Positions 6,489-11,266 of a stretch of 11,266 bases of DNA are shown in pieces; the first letter of the stretch is position 1; each line of letters opens with the position of its first letter. Origin of the DNA: Parachlamydiales bacterium (lineage in GTDB: Bacteria; Chlamydiota; Chlamydiia; Chlamydiales; SM23-39). The notes beneath the pieces were generated by a model. That model ran no database searches, was not told the origin of the DNA, and saw nothing but the letters and a program-made list of their open reading frames with translations. Location of the stretch: the NCBI GenBank assembly GCA_003151315.1, contig PLXF01000007.1:1-11266 (forward strand), in the 5' to 3' direction. The position numbers and the translations under genes were made by a program.

Positions 6489-6979
6489 AAAAGGGGCTTT
6501 GGGCTGCTTTTCTCCTATTGCTTCTTGCCGATTTCGGTTCTAAAAGGGGCGCGATTGACCACATCCCTGCTGTCCTTTGGAATGGCGGCTATCCCTTTGG
6601 CGGATGGGGGATTTTCCAGTGGGGAGAGGTGACTTTTTCGCTCAATTTCGTCACAAATACAGGAGCTGCTTGGGGCCTTTTTTCGGGCCATTCGACGCTC
6701 CTGTTTTTCTTGCGAATGGGAATTGTCTCGGCTCTAATCGCCTATCTATTGTTTTTTAACCGAACACCTTTGCCCCGCTATCCTCTGTGGCTGATTGTCA
6801 CAGGCGCTATCGGCAATGCGATCGACTATTGTCTATACGGTCACGTGATCGATTTTCTCCATTTTACCTTTTGGGGCCACTCTTTCCCCCTATTTAATTT
6901 AGCCGATTCTTACATAACTCTGGGCGCTATCGCCTTTTTTTTCGCCTCTCGAACGGCTAAGGTCTCTCCATCGCCATGA
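6485..6979 (+). CDS. lspA: Lipoprotein signal peptidase (signal peptidase II)
   Basis: LspA is an inner-membrane aspartic protease that removes the signal peptide of diacylglyceryl-modified prolipoproteins, such as the metal-binding lipoprotein at 3251-4135. The 164-residue product has four hydrophobic segments and the family blocks LLLLADFGSKR (11-21), NFVTNTGAAWGLFSG (54-68), GAIGNAID (107-114), HVIDFLHF (120-127) and FNLADSYITLG (137-147). Conserved aspartates D114, D123 and D141, which include the catalytic pair, are present. The usual Arg after the GNxxD block is Tyr115 here. Start ATG overlaps the dksA stop (ATGA), with GAGGGGAG upstream, and its own stop overlaps the next start the same way. 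Confidence 0.95.
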   Translation: MKKGLWAAFLLLLLADFGSKRGAIDHIPAVLWNGGYPFGGWGIFQWGEVTFSLNFVTNTGAAWGLFSGHSTLLFFLRMGIVSALIAYLLFFNRTPLPRYPLWLIVTGAIGNAIDYCLYGHVIDFLHFTFWGHSFPLFNLADSYITLGAIAFFFASRTAKVSPSP

Positions 6980-7659
6980 AAATTTCTACTCTAGCCGAAG
7001 AGGGGATCTACCAGGCCTCCAAGTGGCTCAAACTGCAACTGCTCATCGATCAAGACGAATTGGCCTCTTTGTTCCAACAGATGGGGTCGTTTGAAATTTA
7101 TCCGTTAACGGGGCTTATGGAGCTGCGGGATGTGCCTAGTTCTAAACAACGATTCTTGGATGAATATGGCGCATGGATCGAAGGGATGAAGCGGGGAATT
7201 ATTCCCACAGATGAGCAGATTCGCCGCATTTTGGCCTGCGCCTGGAGTTCCGATCCTAATTGCCTCTGGCTTCAATCGGTACCCGGAGGAAAATACTTGG
7301 TCAAAATTGCTCAGCCGGTCGTTCAAGTGCAAGCCCACTCGTTTACCTACTCAGAGGCCGACGGCGTCTTCCGCCCCTTGTCGATGGGGCTAAATGCTGT
7401 ATTTTGGGGAATCCAGATCTCCTATCCTCAAATCTACCAAGACCCGAAGACGATGGAGCTCTTAGAGGTGGCCGATTCGTCGAATAGCGAATTGTTTAAA
7501 ACAATCCGCCAGTGGGTCAGAGATGAGACTAGAGCTACCCCTTTTGTTGTCGGCGAAAAGAGGACTAACGTACCTATCCGCCTCGGGAAAAAATGTTTTT
7601 CTTGGGTTGGCGTCCATCCGCAGTTGAAAAAACAGGGGATCAGCGTTTATGGATGTTGA
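6976..7659 (+). CDS. Conserved-looking protein of unknown function (227 aa)
   Basis: I do not recognise a family. The product is soluble-looking, with no signal peptide or membrane segment. Visible landmarks are an N-terminal helical part (about 1-40), RFLDEYGAWIEGMKRGIIPTDEQI (about 59-82), a middle mixed region containing CAWSSDPNCLWLQSVPGGKYLVK (about 88-110) and a stretch SFTYSEADGVFRPLSMG (about 122-138). The C terminus is basic and short. Codon use and composition match the flanking housekeeping genes. It begins in a 4-nt ATGA overlap with lspA and overlaps cinA by 11 nt, so it is embedded in the operon rather than a recent insert. The packed position argues that it is translated; a function cannot be given. 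It may be a lineage-restricted chlamydial protein. Confidence 0.85.
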   Translation: MKISTLAEEGIYQASKWLKLQLLIDQDELASLFQQMGSFEIYPLTGLMELRDVPSSKQRFLDEYGAWIEGMKRGIIPTDEQIRRILACAWSSDPNCLWLQSVPGGKYLVKIAQPVVQVQAHSFTYSEADGVFRPLSMGLNAVFWGIQISYPQIYQDPKTMELLEVADSSNSELFKTIRQWVRDETRATPFVVGEKRTNVPIRLGKKCFSWVGVHPQLKKQGISVYGC

Positions 7660-8782
7660 AATCATCGCCATTGGCTCTGAGGTGTTAGAAGGGCATACGG
7701 TCAATACAAACGCCGCTTTTTTAAGCCGCGAGCTCACATTGATGGGTTATGAGGTGAAGCGCCATAGTGTCTATCCCGATCAGACCGAAGCGATCGAACA
7801 GGGATTTCGAGACGCTCTATCGCGCGCGCCTCTTGTGATCAGCACCGGAGGGCTCGGTCCCACCATCGATGATCTAACGCGAGGCGCTGCCCGAAATATT
7901 TTTGATCAAGAGATCCCTTTAACCAATTCGATCGGCGCAGCCTCTGGCTCTTTTATCCACGCGCCCCATCAGGCAATGAATTTACTCACTGGTGTGCCGC
8001 GAGAGATGGAAGAGATGTTTAGGAACGAGGCGAAGCCGCAGATTGCGCGCTATTTTCCTTTAAAGCACCCGCGCCTTTGCCGCGTCTCTTCTCTGTGTCT
8101 TCTCAAAGAGGTTGAGGTCGACCCTTTTCTGCGGGAGCTTCAGAGCAAATTCCCTGAAAATGAAATCGGAATCTACCCTTCGCAAGGATCGCTTCTCATC
8201 GAATTTTCGGGATTGCATGCATCGCCTCTCGATGAGATGGTCGCGGCGCTGCAAAGTCGCTTTTCCACCTACTTTTTTACCTCGCCCAGCCACAAAATAG
8301 CCGAAGCTCTTCACAAAGAATTGATCGCCCGAAGCAAAACAGTCGCTTTAGCCGAATCGTGCACAGGGGGAGCCATCGCTGCCCGTTTGACAGCCCTCGC
8401 TGGCGCGTCGCGCTATTTTTTAGGTTCGCTTGTCGTCTATAGCAACCCCTTCAAAGAGCATTTTTTGCAGGTCTCCCGCACAACGCTTGAGCGGGAAGGG
8501 GCTGTGAGCCGTAAAACGGTTGAGGCGATGATCAAAGGGGTTTTTCATGAGACGTCGGCCGATTTTGCCATTGCCGTCTCGGGAATTGCAGGGCCCGATG
8601 GAGGCACGGCACAAAAACCGGTAGGGACTATTTGCATCGGCATCGGCGAGCGGGGCCGTTTTATCGACATTGGAACCGTTCAGGCCCCCACCGATCGCGC
8701 GAGCGCCATCGAATGGACAGTACAAACTTCTCTAGGAGCGCTCTGGCGCCGCCTAGTCCACCATAAGCAGACATTTTCATGA
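7649..8782 (+). CDS. cinA: CinA-family protein: MoCF-like N domain (shortened) plus NMN amidohydrolase domain
   Basis: CinA proteins join an N-terminal molybdopterin-binding-like domain (COG1058, linked to ADP-ribose hydrolysis) to a C-terminal PncC-type nicotinamide mononucleotide deamidase, both in NAD salvage and repair. The 377-residue product begins MDVEIIAIGSEVLEGHTVNTN and has TGGLGPTIDDLTRGAA (66-81). The C domain shows ALAESCTGGAIAARLT near 233-248, VVYSNPFKEHFL and VSGIAGPDGGTAQKPVGT. Full-length CinA is usually about 410-420 residues. Here the segment between DDLTRGAA and the GTAPG-like GAASG is only about 20 residues, so the conserved Asn/Gln/Pro-rich block (NxxQAxxPxGA) is absent. 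The frame is intact. The C domain looks complete; N-domain activity is doubtful. It overlaps the upstream gene by 11 nt and the next by 4 nt. Confidence 0.92.
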   Translation: MDVEIIAIGSEVLEGHTVNTNAAFLSRELTLMGYEVKRHSVYPDQTEAIEQGFRDALSRAPLVISTGGLGPTIDDLTRGAARNIFDQEIPLTNSIGAASGSFIHAPHQAMNLLTGVPREMEEMFRNEAKPQIARYFPLKHPRLCRVSSLCLLKEVEVDPFLRELQSKFPENEIGIYPSQGSLLIEFSGLHASPLDEMVAALQSRFSTYFFTSPSHKIAEALHKELIARSKTVALAESCTGGAIAARLTALAGASRYFLGSLVVYSNPFKEHFLQVSRTTLEREGAVSRKTVEAMIKGVFHETSADFAIAVSGIAGPDGGTAQKPVGTICIGIGERGRFIDIGTVQAPTDRASAIEWTVQTSLGALWRRLVHHKQTFS

Positions 8783-9591
8783 CATACGAATTACTCGATA
8801 GTGGCGCAGGCCAAAAACTAGAGCGCTTTGGTCCTCATACTTTAATCCGCCCGTGCCAGCAGGCTGTGTGGCAAAAAGAAAAGCCCCATCTGTGGGCCGA
8901 TGCCGATGCCTTTTTTTCTCGCGAAGAGGGGAATAAATGGACCTTTAGGAAAAAACTCCCGAAGGAATGGATGGCTCAAATCGGCGGTGTCACATTTAAA
9001 ATTTCCCCCACGGACTTTGGCCATTTGGGTGTTTTCCCCGAGCACGCCGACCTGTGGCAATGGATGCGTGGACGCGTTCAGGAAAAGCGGATATTAAATC
9101 TGTTTGCCTATTCGGGGGGCGTCACATTAGCAGCGGCGCAAGAGGGGGCTCAAGTATGCCATCTCGACGCTTCGAAAGGGATGGTCGATTGGGCGCGGGA
9201 AAACGCGCAGGTAAATAAGTTAGCGAAGACTCCCATTCGTTGGATTGTTGACGATGCTCTGAAATTTTTGAGGCGGGAAATTAAACGAGATTCTCGCTAC
9301 GAGGGGATTATTTTAGATCCTCCCACTTTTGGTCGAGGCGCTAAGGGAGAAATTTTTAAAATCGAAGAGGAGATTATCCCTTTATTGCAACTCTGCCGCG
9401 ACCTTCTATCCGATCGTCCTTTATTTGTGATTTTCTCTTGCCACACGCCCGGATTTACCCCTCTTGTGATGGAGCATCTCCTTCGGCAAACAATAGGGAA
9501 AGGGCATATCGAGATAGGGGAGATGGCTTTGCATTCTCCGGGGGCTCTTTCGATCCCTTCGGGCTCGTTTGGGAGGTGGACCTGTGCTTAA
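8779..9591 (+). CDS. Class I SAM-dependent methyltransferase (RlmI/RlmK-like, probable RNA cytosine methyltransferase)
   Basis: The 270-residue product has a Rossmann methyltransferase core of the COG1092 type. Seen are motif I NLFAYSGGVTLAA (107-119), the acidic residue ending strand 2 in HLDASKGMVDWAREN (Asp130), motif IV ILDPPTFGRG (178-187), and Cys221 in FVIFSCHTPG, at the place where related rRNA cytosine-5 methyltransferases keep a catalytic Cys. The substrate is probably rRNA, but this is family inference. There is no PUA domain at the N terminus, unlike E. coli RlmI. It starts in an ATGA overlap with cinA and ends 8 nt inside the SpoU gene. From memory Chlamydia has a methyltransferase gene beside a spoU gene (about CT403-404), also near nrdR. 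Confidence 0.9.
   Translation: MTYELLDSGAGQKLERFGPHTLIRPCQQAVWQKEKPHLWADADAFFSREEGNKWTFRKKLPKEWMAQIGGVTFKISPTDFGHLGVFPEHADLWQWMRGRVQEKRILNLFAYSGGVTLAAAQEGAQVCHLDASKGMVDWARENAQVNKLAKTPIRWIVDDALKFLRREIKRDSRYEGIILDPPTFGRGAKGEIFKIEEEIIPLLQLCRDLLSDRPLFVIFSCHTPGFTPLVMEHLLRQTIGKGHIEIGEMALHSPGALSIPSGSFGRWTCA
9572..9577 (+). promoter_or_regulatory. Shine-Dalgarno that sets the GTG start of the SpoU gene
   Basis: GGAGGT lies 6 nt before the in-frame GTG at 9584. A TTG at 9569 is also in frame but would place the Shine-Dalgarno inside the gene and add five residues (MGGGP) that the family does not need. GTG at 9584 is therefore preferred. Confidence 0.8.
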
Positions 9592-10384
9592 AATCACCAG
9601 TTTACAAAATGGGCGGATCAAAGAGGCGATTGCTTTGCGAGACCGACGAGATCGGGACAAAGCGGGGCAATTTCTCATCGAAGGGTATCGGGAGCTGATG
9701 CGAGCGATCGATGCGGCGCGCTTAATCCACACCATTTTTTTCTGCCCCTCTCTTTTTTTAGGGACAAATGAGCGGCAATTGTTAGAACGTTCCGGAGCGG
9801 AACTCATTGAATGCACCGAAGAGGTTTTCGCCAAGCTCTCCTATCGGGATCGCCCCGATGGACTCGTCGCGGTAGCCCCGCAGCTTCATCTTTCTCTTGC
9901 CGATTTGAAACTGAAGGAAAAACCCTTTCTTGTGATCGCCGAAAGTATTGAAAAGCCGGGGAATCTGGGGACGATTTTACGCTCTTGCGACGCGGCCGGC
10001 GTAGATGCTGTGATTGTGTGCGATCCGACGACCGATATCCATAATCCAAACGTCGTTCGCTCAAGCGTAGGAACTTTGTTTACCCTGCCCGTCATTGAAG
10101 CGAAAAGCCTAGACACTCTCCAATTTTTAAAGGAGCGTTCGATCGCGGTTGTAGCGGCCACGCCTCATGCGAAGGAAGAATTTACGCAGGTCGATCTTTC
10201 CGGAGCCGTTGCGGTGGTTGTCGGAACAGAGCAGTATGGATTATCTGAGACATGGATGAAAGGAGCCGATATTTTAGTAAAAATCCCTATGCTAGGTGTC
10301 GCCGATTCTCTTAACGTCGCGTCTGCTACTACACTTATGTTATACGAAGTTGTTCGTCAAAAACGCAATCACTTGGCCATTTAA
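9584..10384 (+). CDS. SpoU/TrmH-family RNA 2'-O-methyltransferase
   Basis: SPOUT-fold enzymes of this family methylate ribose 2'-OH in rRNA or tRNA using SAM. The 266-residue product from GTG 9584 has an N-terminal substrate-binding part starting LKITSLQNGRIKEAIALRDR, like the L30e-type domain of 23S rRNA methyltransferases. The catalytic domain has motif 1 IEKPGNLGTILRSCDAAG (122-139), motif 2 VVVGTEQYGLS (211-221) and motif 3 IPMLGVADSLNVASATTLMLYE (234-255) with its Ser-Leu-Asn-Val-Ala core, which forms the knot. All key positions are present. The exact target nucleotide cannot be told. It overlaps the upstream methyltransferase gene by 8 nt and is followed after 16 nt by a pseudouridine synthase gene, so three RNA-modification genes are grouped. 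Confidence 0.94.
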   Translation: MLKITSLQNGRIKEAIALRDRRDRDKAGQFLIEGYRELMRAIDAARLIHTIFFCPSLFLGTNERQLLERSGAELIECTEEVFAKLSYRDRPDGLVAVAPQLHLSLADLKLKEKPFLVIAESIEKPGNLGTILRSCDAAGVDAVIVCDPTTDIHNPNVVRSSVGTLFTLPVIEAKSLDTLQFLKERSIAVVAATPHAKEEFTQVDLSGAVAVVVGTEQYGLSETWMKGADILVKIPMLGVADSLNVASATTLMLYEVVRQKRNHLAI

Positions 10385-10400
10385 CCCCTTTTCAGATAAG

Positions 10401-11063
10401 ATGAACGCCATCATGGAAGAAACACAACCCGAGATTCTCTATACAGACAATCATATTCTGGTGGCCTCTAAGCCATCTGGCTGGCTTACACAACCCGATC
10501 AATCGAAAGGACCCTCCCTCGAGTCGTTTGCGAAAGAGTGGGTTAAATCGGAATATAGCAAGCCGGGCGAGGTTTTTCTCCATGCGATTCATCGCCTCGA
10601 CAAACCGGTTAGCGGTCTCGTCTTATTTGCACGCACGAGCAAGGCATTAACCCGTTTAAATGAGCAGTCGCGGGCGCAAGAGATCGAACGGATCTATTGG
10701 GCCGAGGTGGAAGGGATCATTTCGCAACGGGAAGGGAAGTTGAAACACTACCTTATTCACGGAGAGCACCGCGCTTTAATCGCAAAAGCGGGCGATAAAG
10801 AGGCAAAATTGGCTGTTCTTAATTACGAAGTGGAAAAACACAAATCCCATTCGACCCTCGTCTCGATTGATTTAGAAACGGGGCGCTACCATCAGATCCG
10901 CGCGCAGTTTTCAGTAATTGGCCACCCGATTGTTGGAGATAAAAAATATGGCTCAAAAAAGGGAAATGGAGAAGAGATCCACCTCCATTGCTGGGAGCTC
11001 TATTTCGACCATCCGGTCACCAACGAAGAGCTCTCTTTCAAAAGCCCCCCTCCCTTTAATTGA
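10401..11063 (+). CDS. RluA-family RNA pseudouridine synthase
   Basis: RluA-type enzymes isomerise uridine to pseudouridine in rRNA or tRNA. The 220-residue product from ATG 10401 starts the domain at EILYTDNHILVASKPSGWLTQPD (11-33). It has the catalytic motif HRLDKPVSGLVLFARTSKA (64-82) with Asp67, and the C-terminal ETGRYHQIRAQFSVIGHPIVGDKKYG block. There is no S4 RNA-binding domain, so it resembles the short single-domain RluA/TruC-like members. A longer reading from 10296 would add 35 residues overlapping the SpoU gene; these show no family similarity and are rejected. ATG 10413 is an equally plausible start, as neither has a strong Shine-Dalgarno. It is probably the last gene of the operon; no intrinsic terminator follows. 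Confidence 0.94.
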   Translation: MNAIMEETQPEILYTDNHILVASKPSGWLTQPDQSKGPSLESFAKEWVKSEYSKPGEVFLHAIHRLDKPVSGLVLFARTSKALTRLNEQSRAQEIERIYWAEVEGIISQREGKLKHYLIHGEHRALIAKAGDKEAKLAVLNYEVEKHKSHSTLVSIDLETGRYHQIRAQFSVIGHPIVGDKKYGSKKGNGEEIHLHCWELYFDHPVTNEELSFKSPPPFN

Positions 11064-11156
11064 TCTTTTGCTCGCCTCCGTTTTTTGTAAGCAACTATTC
11101 AGAGACCTCTAGATTAATCCAGGGATGTTAAAAAATTTCCTATATAGTGATTTAAA

Positions 11157-11172
11157 ATTCTATTGATAGAAT
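11157..11172. repeat. Short AT-rich palindrome downstream of the pseudouridine synthase gene
   Basis: ATTCTAT-TG-ATAGAAT is a perfect inverted repeat with 7-nt arms and a 2-nt centre. It has no T-run and so is not a typical terminator. It could be an operator for a gene beyond the window or a boundary of the adjacent repeat; the sequence does not decide. Confidence 0.55.
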
Positions 11173-11180
11173 ATGCAAGA

Positions 11181-11266
11181 AGGCTGCGCAAATTTTTTGC
11201 CTGGAACGAGCGACCATTGTACGATTACAAGGCGCGAGTGAAGGCGAAAAATTTGCTGCAAAGCCG
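11181..11266. repeat. Long imperfect inverted repeat (REP/MITE-like element)
   Basis: A palindromic structure is centred near 11223. The core is TTGTA-CGAT-TACAA (11217-11230). Outward, the arms match imperfectly. The left arm near 11182-11202 (GGCT..GCAAATTTTTTGCC) mirrors the right arm near 11242-11265 (GGCGAAAAATTTGC..AGCC), with small bulges and mismatches between core and tips. Span is about 85 bp and the right tip may continue past the window. It has no coding capacity. The form suggests a dispersed intergenic repeat; copy number cannot be judged because no second copy lies in this window. Confidence 0.65.

Noticed and set aside
9569..9583. TTG start for the SpoU gene
   Set aside because: GTG at 9584 has an ideally spaced GGAGGT; the TTG has no Shine-Dalgarno.
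9804..10161. Antisense open frames under the SpoU gene, and similar ones under cinA and the methyltransferase
   Set aside because: They are shadows of strongly supported genes and have no recognisable domains.
10211..10243. GTEQYG instead of the more common GNExxG in SpoU motif 2
   Set aside because: The glutamate and glycines are kept, and this variation occurs within the family, so it is not evidence of inactivity.
10296..10400. N-terminal extension of the pseudouridine synthase
   Set aside because: The 35 extra residues overlap the conserved C-terminal end of the SpoU gene and have no family similarity.
1..11266. CRISPR arrays, insertion sequences, phage genes, toxin-antitoxin or restriction systems
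   Set aside because: No regularly spaced repeats, transposase, integrase, or paired small genes of these kinds were found by reading the window.

Overview
The window reads as chromosomal DNA from a member of the Chlamydiae, probably an environmental (Parachlamydiales-type) lineage rather than Chlamydia itself. The reasons are gene order and protein style. nrdR-dksA-lspA sit together, and a zinc/manganese-type ABC importer lies next to rplU-rpmA-obg; from memory both blocks occur close together in Chlamydia trachomatis (about CT406-408 and CT415-420). By eye most of the window has a balanced base composition near 50% GC, richer than pathogenic chlamydiae. The species cannot be named from the sequence alone.

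Minus strand, 1-4135: six genes transcribed leftwards. First come a metal-binding lipoprotein, an ABC ATPase and an ABC-3 permease, with stops and starts overlapping by 4 nt and 1 nt. Then come ribosomal proteins L21 and L27 and the ribosome-assembly GTPase Obg, whose 3' end is cut by the window edge. A near-consensus promoter whose -35 box covers the permease stop codon gives the L21-L27-Obg unit its own start.

Centre, 4230-5640: a tRNA-Ser(GGA) and a clean rho-independent terminator, followed by an AT-rich islet holding one gene of unknown function. The product (332 aa) has a His...Asn-Cys arrangement suggestive of a circularly permuted papain-like (NlpC/P60/LRAT-type) fold. This is the accessory-looking part of the window and the best candidate for something new.

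Plus strand, 5639-11063: a tightly packed run of eight genes, seven of them overlapping the next or previous gene by a few bases: nrdR (ribonucleotide reductase repressor), a DksA/TraR-family protein that has lost most of its zinc ligands, lspA (lipoprotein signal peptidase), an unrecognised 227-aa protein, a shortened cinA, a class I SAM methyltransferase, a SpoU/TrmH RNA methyltransferase and, after a 16-nt gap, an RluA-type pseudouridine synthase. A promoter-like element with a 13-bp palindrome at the expected transcription start precedes nrdR. The last three genes all look like RNA modification enzymes. lspA is functionally linked to the lipoprotein of the metal importer, which carries a lipobox.

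The right end (11064-11266) is non-coding as far as visible. It contains a short AT-rich palindrome and a long imperfect inverted repeat of about 85 bp resembling a REP/MITE-type element. No CRISPR array, insertion sequence, phage gene or toxin-antitoxin pair was seen. Most of the window is core housekeeping DNA.
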